From: Closterium sp. NIES-65
Taxonomy: Eukaryota > Streptophyta > Zygnematophyceae > Desmidiales > Closteriaceae
DNA: 64,000 nucleotides
Reading direction: 5' to 3'
Assembly: GCA_948144175.1 (NCBI GenBank)
Contig: CANXME010002066.1
Coordinates: forward strand, 372,001-436,000
Below the pieces are notes generated by a model that saw nothing but the letters and a program-made list of their open reading frames with translations, did no database searches and was not told the origin of the DNA. The position numbers and the translations under genes are program-made. This document shows, piece after piece, positions 32,701 through 42,300 of the stretch; within the stretch, counting starts at the first letter, position 1, and each line of letters begins with the position of its first letter.

Positions 32701-35700
32701 AGGGCGGGGGAAAGGAGGAGGTGGAAGCGGAGGGAAAGGTGTCTCTGCAAGCGCAGCAGGGGTTGGGGCAGGCTCAGGCGCAGGGCAAGGGAAGGGGGGT
32801 GTGACAACAGAGGGAGTGCAGATAAAGGGGTGGAGGGATGCATACTCCATTGCTGTGCGGTGGAGGCAGCTGTCAGAGCCGTGTGACCCGGCTGTATGGG
32901 TGGACATGCTCACGTGAGTAGTGTGATGATGTGAGGCATGCTGCATGCATGGTTTTTTGGTCGACTCAGAAAGCAGTGTCAGAGCTGTGTGAGTGACCGG
33001 GCTGTATGGGTGGACATGCTCACGTGATTAGTTAGTGCATGCAAGACATGTCGCATGGATGATGCCTCGTTTGCTGGAGTTAAGGACAAGTCCAGGCCGT
33101 GAGTTTCTCAAGGACATTGCGGCAGTACCATATCATGGTCGTGTGTGCTGGGTGTGACTCTATGGGATGCGTAGCAGAGTGTGTTGTGATTGTATCAGTG
33201 ACCTCTCCCGTCACATACAACCTCCCGTCGCTACCCTTGTGTCGCAGGGAGAAAGAGTTTCGAGCGGGCTTTGGGTCTCACACACCCATACTTATCGGGC
33301 AGACTAAGGTGGTGCGCTACCATGCTAACTTCGACAGGTGTGCTCCCTCTCAACTCATACCCTCCTTGCTACCCTACCGTCCCCCACCTCACCTCTCAGT
33401 GCTGTTATTTGTGTGTGCATCCCCCCTGCCATTCGTGTCTACATCATTTGGTCTCTCGACTCCTCCTTCATTTTCTGCCTTCGTCTCCTCTGCGCGCATG
33501 GCAATGCCATAGTGAAGTAGTTTTGGAGGCGCCTAAGGACTGTGTGCCTGCCTGTGTGTGCCTGTGTGCGGGGTGCTCGCAGGGCGTTTGCAATAATGAA
33601 GGAGGAGATGCTGCGGTCGGGTGCGGTGCACAACGCTGCTAACAACCGAGTGGCCGTTGATGCACCCGCCCAGAAAGCAGCTGTCAGTTCACCCACTCTC
33701 TTAGCCCCTCTGCGCTCAAATTATACTCCTCCACTCCAAACCCATTCTTTCCATGCCGCCCCGTCTGAATCCGTTCTTATCCATTGGCTCTCTCACCCAC
33801 CCATGCTAATCCTTGTTGTAGCCTCAGGATAAACCTTTCCTTTCTCCCTCTCGTCACTCTCCTATCCCAGTTCCCCACTCACCCACCCTCTCTCCGAACC
33901 TCTCTCCGGCACCCGCCCCTTGGCTCACAGGTGGCCTCGGCCAAGGCGTGTGAGGATCTGTATCGGGTGGTGGGGGAGGATTTCTGGATCGTCACGCCCT
34001 GCTACAGCATGGTGGACCCGGGGTGAGTGGCTGAGCATGGATGAGCTTGAGTTACTGCTTTTGAGTGGTTGTAGTGAGTCTGTCTCGCCTTACTGAGAAC
34101 CCACTGTTTTCTCAATCCACTTCCTGCTTCCACTGCTCTGACCACCTTTGTCCGTTCCTCTTTCTGCCTGCATGTGTCACTTGTGTCATTTTCCACCCTT
34201 CCAGGAAGGTTCTCGAGGGCACACGACTCACCCTTGTGAAGACGTAAGCAGCCCAGCCGATTGCTCTCTGTCCTCATTCTCCTCTCAGTCCACTTTGCTC
34301 TCGCCCTTAGCTCTTTCAACCCCCTTAGCTCTTTCAACCCCCTTAGCTCTCTCAACCCCCTTAGCTCTCTCAACCCCCTTAGCTCTCTCAACCCCCTTAG
34401 CTCTCTCAACCCCCTTAGCTCTCTCAACCCCCTTAGCTCTCTCAACCCCCTTAGCTCTCTCAACCCCCTTAGCTCTTTCAACCCCCTTAGCTCTCTCAAC
34501 CCCCTTAGCTCTCTCATCCCCCTTAGCTCTCTCAACCCCCTTAGCTCTCTCAACCCCCTTAGCTCTTTCAACCCCCTTAGCTCTCTCAACCCCCTTAGCT
34601 CTCTCAACCCCCTTAGCTCTCTCAACCCCCTTAGCTCTCTCAACCCCCTTAGCTCTCTCAACCCCCTTAGCTCTCTCAACCCCCTTAGCTCTTTCAACCC
34701 CCTTAGCTCTCTCAACCCCCTTAGCTCTCTCAACCCCCTTAGCTCTCTCAGTCCCTTCTGCTATCTCGGTTCCATTGTCCTCTTCTCGTTTCCCATTCAT
34801 CACCCTAGCATACTCACACTGTCCTCCTCAACCTGCTTTCCTTTCATGTCCTTCCTTAATAACTCTGCCTTCCGTTTTTCCCCTCACGCACCTCCCCGTT
34901 CCCGTGCTGTTTCTCTCACGCGCCCTCTCTCTGCATGCGCCCGCAGCCCCACGGGGTTTGACTTTGCCATCCGCACGCCCGGCACGCCCTCACGCTGGGC
35001 GGACTACGACGCAGAGATGGCAGCTGCATGGGAGGTGCGTGGGGTAGAATGGGGTTGGGTGGGGTGGGGTGGGATGGGGTGGGATGGGGTGGAGTGGGGT
35101 GGGGTGGGGTGGGATGGGGTGGGATGGGGTAGAGTGGGGTGGGGTGGGGTGGGGTGGGTTGTTGGTGAGGGAGGGCCAATGGTGTGAATGCTGCGGACGT
35201 GGCAGGAAGTGTGCTTCTGACAGCTAGCAGCGTGACGCACGGATGCATGTGCCAGTGTGCGGCCTCTGTGATTCCCCTCCTGATCGTACCCCGCTGAAGG
35301 TATTGTCACACTCTGCAGTTGTTTCATGTCAGAGTCATGCTGGCAGCACGGCTGCTGAAAGGGGAGCAGTGAGAAGAAAGCTTCTCCAGTTCTAGCCCTG
35401 CCCTCCTCCCTCCTGTGCTCTCTCTGTCCTCTCCTCCCCCTTTCCCACCCTGGCCAACCCAGGACTTGTGCGCAGTGGTGGGGGAGAAGATGCAGGGGGG
35501 GGCATGGAGGCCGCCTCTTGGTCCTTCTATGGCACGATTCCAGCGAGCCGTGCTGCGCCTCGCCTACTACTGGTAACCACGCATCCTAAACTCCATACCT
35601 TACCATGAAATCCTGAACTCCAAGCACCCCTTCAACGCTTTGCTTGTCTTGATGCCGTTGTCTCGTCATTATAGGCCGCATATATTTACACCATCTATCA

Positions 35701-36889
35701 GTGGCTGGCCTGTGTCGTATTTGATTTGTTCATTGAAGCTGCAGGCTGCAGCGGGCTGCCTCTGTAGCTGTAAGCCACCATTCCATCATTGCACCGCTCT
35801 GCACCACTCCTGCTGCAGGTACAACTTCATGCCGTTGGCACGGGGAACGGCCATGGTGGGGTATGTGGTGACACTGGCTCTCTTCCTCGCGGCCCAACTT
35901 CAGGTCACCGCCACCATCCCGGCCAAACTGCAGGTGTGTAAGCTGTGCGTGTGCTGAGACGTTACTCAATTTAATAATCGCCTCACCTAGCTGCAGGTCA
36001 CCGCCACCATTCCGCCACCATTCCACCATTTAATAATCGATGCGGTTTCACGTCTGTGACTTTCTTATCTGGTTCTGTGGAGCGTTGGGGTTATGGCGAT
36101 GTGCAGGCCTGTTGCATGTGTGTGGGGGCAGGCATGCACTCCAGCACATGTGTGGAAGGGAGCAAGAGACACATGTGTGGAAGGGAGCAAGAGACACATG
36201 TGTGGAAGGGAGCAAGAGACACATGTGTGGAAGGGAGCAAGAGACACATGTGTGGAAGGGAGCAAGAGACACATGTGTGGAAGGGAGCAAGAGACACATG
36301 TGTGGAAGGGAGCAAGAGACACATGTGTGGAAGGGAGCAAGAGACACATGTGTGGAAGGGAGCAAGAGACACATGTGTGGAAGGGAGCAAGAGACACATG
36401 TGTGGAAGGGAGCAAGAGACACATGTGTGGAAGGGAGCAAGAGACACATGTGTGGAAGGGAGCAAGAGACACATGTGTGGAAGGGAGCAAGAGACACATG
36501 TGTGGAAGGGAGCAAGAGACACATGTGTGGCATTTCTGCATGTGTTGTCACCGCTTCTGCCTGCCCGCGCTCATGTCCACCGTTTTATCCTTCTTGTAAA
36601 CTCGCCTGTCCTCACGAATCCTTACCCCGCCCCACCCATCTCCTTCCCCCCCTTCCCTGCTCTCCCCAAACGTCGGCAGGTGGACTGGGAGGCGATTCTC
36701 TCATCGCGCTTTGAAACCTTTGCCTCGGCAGTCATGCCATGGCTCTCCCCCTCAGTCACGCCCCTCACCGACCCCACGCTGCCCTCCTTCCCCTTGCTCA
36801 CCTCCACCCTGCCCACCGTCGCGTCTGCTGTTGCCGCCCTCTCCTCGCCCCCAACATCCTCCCGTGCTCCCTCCGCTGCTCGCTCCTAG
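26741..36889 (+). CDS. SRFR1: SRFR1 orthologue (suppressor of rps4-RLD 1), TPR protein, 1,167 aa
   Basis: 22 exons, all in phase (3,504 nt): 26741-26868, 27064-27173, 27408-28021, 28186-28230, 28370-28471, 28574-28654, 28855-28921, 29234-29334, 29640-29818, 29992-30048, 30672-30780, 31043-31207, 31641-31919, 32291-32913, 33248-33337, 33583-33682, 33931-34022, 34205-34243, 34947-35034, 35463-35572, 35819-35933, 36680-36889. Matches Arabidopsis SRFR1 from memory throughout: CNRAWCYLHL, AAEAWKRRAQARAALG, SEPCDPAVWV, FGSHTPILIGQTKVVRY, YYWYNFMPLARGTAM, VDWEAIL. TPRs fill about residues 1-560; low-complexity Ser/Gly/Ala inserts lie in exons 3, 13 and 14, making it longer than the about 1,050-aa Arabidopsis protein. 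No signal peptide. Known: SRFR1 is a negative regulator of effector-triggered immunity acting in cytosol and nucleus. The C-terminal end is extended by a Ser/Pro/Ala-rich tail. Confidence 0.93.
28765..28844. repeat. P palindrome (TCGA centre) with 24-bp flanking duplication
   Basis: CTTTTGAGTCGACTCAAAAG at 28795-28814; flanks tgatatatgt... at 28765-28788 and 28821-28844 match at 21 of 24 positions. Lies just before the acceptor of SRFR1 exon 7, so the duplication adds branch-point/polypyrimidine-region sequence. Confidence 0.85.
30120..30176 (+). CDS. Duplicated SRFR1 exon 10 (57 nt), same phase, both splice sites intact
   Basis: Second copy of exon 29992-30048, starting 128 bp later. Both copies have AG acceptors and GT donors, are 57 nt long and encode the same 19 residues except silent changes. 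Inclusion of one, both or either keeps the frame and adds or swaps one TPR helix. The spacer carries an eroded P-like palindrome (about 30076-30095). Confidence 0.8.
30427..30729. repeat. About 150-bp duplication around a P palindrome, with truncated copy of SRFR1 exon 11
   Basis: Copies at about 30427-30576 and 30597-30729 flank a P palindrome (GCGC centre, about 30577-30595). The first copy holds an acceptor and the first 55 bp of exon 11 (30522-30577), cut off by the palindrome; the second is joined to the true exon (30672-30780). Confidence 0.88.
30968..30987. repeat. P-like palindrome, degenerate right arm
   Basis: CTTTTGAGACGACTCACGAG in SRFR1 intron 11. No flanking duplication recognised. 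Confidence 0.6.
31258..31342 (+). pseudogene. Echo of SRFR1 exon 12, 3' half, with donor (first)
   Basis: Encodes IALYTLSKLFQPLSHFSLDR and on to FFK, followed by GTGAGA. The 5' half and a clear acceptor are missing. Confidence 0.8.
31398..31487 (+). pseudogene. Echo of SRFR1 exon 12, 3' half, with donor (second)
   Basis: Encodes IALYTLSKHSQPLAHFSLDR and on to FFK, followed by GTCAGG. Closer to the true exon than the first echo is. Confidence 0.8.
31958..32049 (+). pseudogene. Echo of SRFR1 exon 13, 3' end
   Basis: Repeats the last about 90 bp of exon 13 (gtgggaatcccgaggtgcat...) with a small deletion that breaks the frame, ending at a donor-like GTGGGA. Confidence 0.8.
32866..33062. repeat. 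P palindrome between about 88-bp duplicates of the SRFR1 exon 14 end and donor
   Basis: The true exon end and following intron (32866-32952) are repeated at 32973-33062 with several changes; a degenerate P (TCGA centre) lies between, at about 32955-32972. Confidence 0.88.
33521..33537. repeat. Degenerate P palindrome (GCGC centre)
   Basis: ttttggaggcgcctaag in SRFR1 intron 15, with no flanking duplication seen. Confidence 0.5.
34306..34750. repeat. 18-bp minisatellite, about 24 units
   Basis: Unit ccccttagctctctcaac, pyrimidine-rich, in SRFR1 intron 18. Its period is divisible by three, which yields long frames on both strands that are not genes. Confidence 0.97.
35035..35162. repeat. G-rich (ggggt/gggat)n tract directly after the SRFR1 exon 19 donor
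   Basis: Dense runs of four G on the transcribed-sense strand from the donor onward; could form G-quadruplexes in the pre-mRNA. Confidence 0.9.
36146..36530. repeat. 25-bp minisatellite, about 15 exact units
   Basis: Unit acatgtgtggaagggagcaa plus gagac in SRFR1 intron 21. Because 25 is not divisible by three, each reading frame carries a 25-residue repeat; none is coding. Confidence 0.97.
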
Positions 36890-39225
36890 GCGTGTAAAGA
36901 GCAAGACGAAGCTGCCCCACCATTGGGTCGCAGGTACCGGCAGCAGTGATCAGGCTAGGCTAGTGAGATGCTTGTGTTACTATGCCCCCCCGCTTTGCTT
37001 CAGTGGGGTTTTCATTAGATTCCGCCTGGAGCTCCCTTTGTGTGGTGGCCAGTTGCTAGTTCACCCCTGCTAGTCTAGTTCTTTAGGCCCAGCTTGCATG
37101 TGGTTATGTTTGCAATGCAAGCCTTTGAGCAAATGCTGCGCTGCAGTGCATATGTACGATCATGTTAGGCCAAATACATTCCATTGACACGTTTTGGTAT
37201 GGCAACAGCAAGAGCCCTGCACCTGAGGAGTTTCCAACAGCAAGATGAGCTGCATAAAACCTGACTACAAGGCACTCCCCTAGCTAGTTCCAGTTGTTAG
37301 GCAGTTAGTAGGCGGCACCAACATGTCAGCTTCAAGTGGGAACATAACCACACGGTGTAGGCAGCTCCACTGATCCCACGCCGCGTTTGCTATTTCCTCT
37401 TCCGCCTCGCCTCCCTCCCCCTCCTGTTGTCCCCGTCCGCCCGCGCACGAGCTGTGCTTCCGGCAACTGCTCCTCTCCGCGGCCACCGCTAGGGCGTTTC
37501 GCCGCCTTGCCTCCCCCTTGTGCCCCCCCCGCTGCTGCGCCTGTCCTGCGCCGTCCCTCCCTGCTTGGCTTCTGCATTGCGTTGTACTGCTGACTCACAA
37601 CCCCCTTCGGGACCCGCCTCTTCAAACTTTTCTTCGCCCCTTTCTGACGTTGCCCTCCTTTTCGTTGCACCGTAGCTGGCCTCCTCTGGGAGTGACGCAG
37701 CGGCTGCGTCCGACTGGTCAGAATCTTTCCCGTGCGCACGCCTCCCCCTCGAGCAGCCTGCCTCGCTCCGCTCCTTGCGCCCCTCCCATGCCTCTTCTCC
37801 GCCTTGTGCCCTTTCCCTTTGGCGCGACCTACAGCGTGGTTGCGAGGCGGCGATGCTTCCGACGGGGTAGCTCCTATTCTTCCTGCCACTCCCCTCGCCC
37901 CTCTCGCCCCTTTTCTTTCCGCTGCCGTGGCCGCCGTTTCCCTCCCCTTCCCCCTCCCCCGGCGCTTCCCAGCGCCACTTTGATTTCTCCCGCCATTCAC
38001 CACCAGCAACCGGTGCGCCGCTGCCATTTTCCCCCCTTGGCGGACTTCCCCCAGCTGTCTCATTTCTTCCCGGACTACAGCCCCGCCTTCCCCCCGTGTT
38101 GCCCCTCCTTGCTCCCCCACAGCCCTTCCCCCATTTCCTGCGTCCGCCCGCCAATCAGGAGAGAGCACGAGGGCGCTCGAGCTCCCCTCTGCGTGAAGCG
38201 CGCCGAGCTGGCGCGGAAGGAGGCGGGTGAGGAGCGGGAGAAGCAGCAGCGCGGCAGAGTTCATCCCCGCGACTCGCGCAGATCGGCGGGTGTATGGACG
38301 GTTCTACACTGCAGCTCGCGCAGAGGCTGTAGATGGAGGTAGTGGAAACCTCCGCTAGAGATAGTCAGTACCTTTGTGATTACTTATCTCAAGTTTACCA
38401 GGCGCTAGTAGGATTGCTGATTACACTTGCACGCGATGCTGGAGTGGCGTGCCTAGTAGCTGTGTTAGCCGATTAATAAGATCGTATTGCTGAAACGCGT
38501 TTCTGCCGCGCCGCACATTGTATGCTCTGGTCCATTCTCGCGTTGCGGTTCTTAGGAGCGCTGCCTCACACTAGCGAATGGAGCTAACATCGTATCACGT
38601 GGGACTGAAGCGAGGGTGGATATGGCGGCAAACAACTGAAGGAGGGCACGGTGCAGCGGGGTTCTGGCGTTGTCTGTGGAGTGGCCATGGCAGAAAGAGA
38701 CTTGGCTACTCGGCTCGCCACGGGACGGGACGCAACTCAGCACACCCTTGCTGACTTGTCAGCGGATCACGACTGGCGCGCTTCGGATGCGACTATCAAG
38801 TGACGGCACAGCCCTGCTCAGCAGCAGGAGCAGTGGAGCTCCTCGTTCGAGCTAGGTGGAAAATGTTGCGCTGGAGAAGTGGTGGAAAATAGCAAGGAAT
38901 GAGAAACGTGGGATGGGAGTGACGAGTTGCGTTGTGAAAGGGGCGCATTTCTGATTGGTTTGCCGCGCTTCGATGTTCCACCGTGTGCGATTTCCCGAAT
39001 CCCGGCTCGCACGCGGCTCTGCTTGCCCCTGCGATGGCGACAGCAATTGGTGCGCGATTGGGGAGGGGGCAAAGTAAATGGAACGTGCGACAGATTCTTG
39101 ACCTACAAAGATGCTCCACGTAGAAGCCTTGAGGCTTGGGAGTTCACATCCGCGTTACACACAACCATCACATATACTCAAGACAAAAAGCAGGAAAATG
39201 AAAACGTGTTCACAGAGGTATAATT
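36890..39225. other. Intergenic region between SRFR1 and tRNA-Lys; GC-rich block, no gene recognised
   Basis: Includes a C/T-rich block (37380-38270) in which open frames exist on both strands. The longest, minus 37332-38264 (310 codons), encodes Arg/Gly/Ala-rich low-complexity sequence without any family I recognise and lacks conserved features; GC-driven openness is the likelier cause. The remainder holds nothing recognised. Confidence 0.5.
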
Positions 39226-39298
39226 CGCCGCCCGTGGGGCTCGAACCCACGACCACAAGGTTAAGAGCCTTGCGCTCTACCAACTGAGCTAGGGCGGC
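39226..39298 (-). tRNA. trnK-CUU: tRNA-Lys (anticodon CUU)
   Basis: 73 nt, no intron. Acceptor GCCGCCC pairs with GGGCGGC; D arm GCTC...GAGC; anticodon stem CAAGG/CCTTG around CTCTTAA (anticodon CTT at 34-36); T arm GTGGG TTCGAGC CCCAC; discriminator G as is typical for tRNA-Lys. A-box TAGCTCAGTTGG and B-box GGTTCGAGCC are present, and T-runs follow on the minus strand (39201-39204, 39185-39189) for Pol III termination. Confidence 0.97.
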
Positions 39299-39384
39299 TG
39301 AAAGTTGGTCAAACTTTTAAATTTAGATCACGTTAACAAATCTGTTTTGACGGGTTCACAGGAGGATTCGTGTTGTGATCGTAA

Positions 39385-42300
39385 ATGTCGCAGCTTGCGA
39401 GTGTCCGCTGGTCACTCCGTCTCGTCTTGTCGCCCGTCGCGACACCTCGTCTGTCGCCCGTCGCGACACCTCGTCTGTCGCCGCCACACCGCCGCCATTG
39501 CCGGTACCATTCCTTACGGCGAGGCCTTCACGGCCAATCCACAGCGCATGGTGCAGCAAATCGGCTGAATGCCGTCGCCCACAGCGACGCCAGCATAAGC
39601 AACGGCTGCAGCAGCAGCAGCGTCAGCAGCGGCAGTCGCGGCAGCGGCGGCGGCGCCAGCAGCAGCAGCATGGCGCTAGAATTCGAGGTGCGCGTTCGTC
39701 AACTGAACTGAGTGCAAACCTTCCGCCTCTTGTCCCGTTCCCCCCCGCCCCATTCTTCCCCTGTTGGTTCTTCTCGCAACCACTGTTGTCACGCACACGC
39801 GAAACTGTTGCGTTTTTGGGCTCCCTTCCCGCGTGCGCCCCTCCCTTCCCCCGCGCCTCGCTTCCCCCCGCCCTCCTTCCCTCCGCCCTCCTTTCCCCCG
39901 CCCCGCCCCTCCCTTCTCCCGCCGGCGGCGGCAGGTACTGGCGACCCACGGGCGCGCGCGAGCGGCGCGAATGACGCTGCCGCACCACAGCTGCCTCACG
40001 CCCATGTTCATGCCCGTGGGCACGCAAGGTGGGTCCTTGACGGGTGTTGAGAGTGGTTGACAGGTTTTGAGAGGGGTTGAAGGGGGTTTAGATGGGCTGA
40101 GAGGGGCTTAGACAGCATGTAGCGAGAATGCGGCTGCAGCTGCCTCACGCCCATGTTCATGCCCGTGGGCACGCAAGGTGGGTTCCCTACTATGGTTGAG
40201 AGTGCTGAGAGTGGTTGAGATTGTGAGGGGTTAAAGGGGGTTTAGACGGACCAGCAGCTGCGTGAGCTGGGTCGCAGGTGGTGCTTTTGCAGCCCCGTCA
40301 CCATCTCGCCAACCAGTTTGGCTCTGACCATGTGACTTATGACACTCAACCCACACCTTCCCTTCCCTCCCATGTCCTCGCCCCGTTCCGACTGCCACCA
40401 CAACAGGGACCACCAAGGGGTTGACAGCGCAGCAGCTGGGCGAGCTGGGCTGCCAGGTGGTGCTGGGGAGGAAAACACCTACCACCTCGCCAACCCCTTT
40501 CCGTCCTTCCCTGTCCGCACCCTTATCCTCCCCTTCCTTTTCCTTCCTTCACGGGACCGAGGCAGGTACAATCAAGGGCCTAACAGCGCAGCAGCTGGGA
40601 GAGCTGGGCTGCCACGTGGTGCTGGGAAACACAGACCACCTTGCCAACCGCTTCCCTTCCTTCCCTGTCCGCACCCTTCTTCTCTCCTTCCCCTGTCCCC
40701 TACCCTCACTGGACCCAAGCAGGCACAATCAAAGGCCTGACAGCGCAACAATTAGGCGAGCTGGGCTGCCAGGTGGTGCTGGGGAACACATACCACCTCG
40801 CCAACCGCCCCGGTGCTGACGTCATCGCTGAGGCGGGCGGGCTGCATGCGTTCATGGACTGGCCGCGTGGACTGCTCACTGACTCGGGGGGGTTCCAGAT
40901 GGTGAGAGGGGGCTTTAAGATGGTGGGGGGTTGGGGCTTTAAGATGGTGGGGGGTTGGGGCTTTAAGATGGCGCGGGCGGGCTGCATGCGTTCATGGACT
41001 GGCCCCATGGCCTGCTCACTGACTCGGGGGGGTTCCAGATGGTGAGAGGGGGGTGGGGCTTTAAGGTGGTGAGAGGATGGGGCTTTAAGATGGTGAGGGG
41101 TTGGGGCTTTAAGATGGCGCGGGCGGGCTACGTGCGTTCATGGACTGGCCGCGCGGACTGCTCACTGACTCGGGGGGGTTTCAAATGGTGAGAGAGTGGG
41201 CTTTAAGATGGCACGGGCGGGTCCTAGATTGTGCGTGCCTCGCTTGCAGAAGGTGGGAGGGGTAGAATGTAGACACGGGGAAGGGAATATAGGCATGGGG
41301 AATGCACACACTGCTCAAACGGCAGCCAGGTACCTCTGTTGCAGCGCTGTTGCATGCCATACCATGCCATGCCCGGCCCACACCGGGTCCTCTTGCTGCT
41401 GCTTGCCGCCGCCACCACACTGCGTGCTTTGCCGCACACCGGCCTCCACCGCCCTGCACTCCTCTCCACCGCTGTGCACCGTGGCAGGTGTCGTTGCTCC
41501 ACCTGGCGGACATCACAGAGCAGGGGGTGGAGTTCCAGTCGCCAGTGGACGGCACGCGCATGCTGCTCACGCCTGAGGAGTCCATTGCTATTCAGGTGAA
41601 TCCAACAGGAACCCCCACCGCACTCTACCGCACTCCACCGCACTCCACTGCACTCCAATGCACTCCACTGCACTCCACCGCACTCCACCACTCTGCACCA
41701 GCACAGCGCCTGGCGGACATCACAGAGCAGGGTGTGGAGTTCCAGTCCAGTCGCCTGTGGACGGCACTCACATGCTGCTCACACCAGAAGAGTCCGTCGC
41801 CATTCAGGTGCCTCCCACACGAACCCCCACGGGCCACCGCACTCCACCACACTCCACTGCAATTCACTGCTCTCCACTGCACGGGCGTTGGGCGTTGGGC
41901 GTTGGGCTTGGGCGTTTACGCGACCTGAAACAGTGTAAAGTGCCAACAGAAGAGTCCATCGCCATCCAGGTGCCTGTGGGAGGGAACTGTGGGAGGGAAC
42001 TGTGGGAGGGAACTGAGGGAGGGAACTGTGGGAGGGAACTGTGGGAGGGAACTGTGGGAGGGGACTAGAATTGGGAACTACAGGTGATCCGCTTGGTCTC
42101 TTTTAATGAACGACCATGTGTGTTTTACTTTGAATTACCTCCATCACCCACCATTCATTTCACCAGATCACACCCCTTAAAAGCCCTCCGCCATGCGTTT
42201 TCTCTTGTGTGACTAACTCATGGGCTGTATCCTGGAAGGAGCGCAGAACAAGATCGGTGCTGACATCATCATGGCTCTGGATGACGTGGTCAGCAGCCTG

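Noticed and set aside
34002-35187. Frames of 170-308 codons on both strands
   Set aside because: 18-bp minisatellite in SRFR1 intron 18; the phase of exons 18 and 19 requires it to be spliced out.
36048-36889. 277-codon frame ending at the SRFR1 stop
   Set aside because: Only its last 70 codons (exon 22) are real; the rest is the 25-bp intronic repeat.
37332-38342. 310-codon minus-strand frame and 274-codon plus-strand frame
   Set aside because: GC-rich DNA open on both strands, low-complexity products, no recognised domain. Kept only as part of the intergenic entry.
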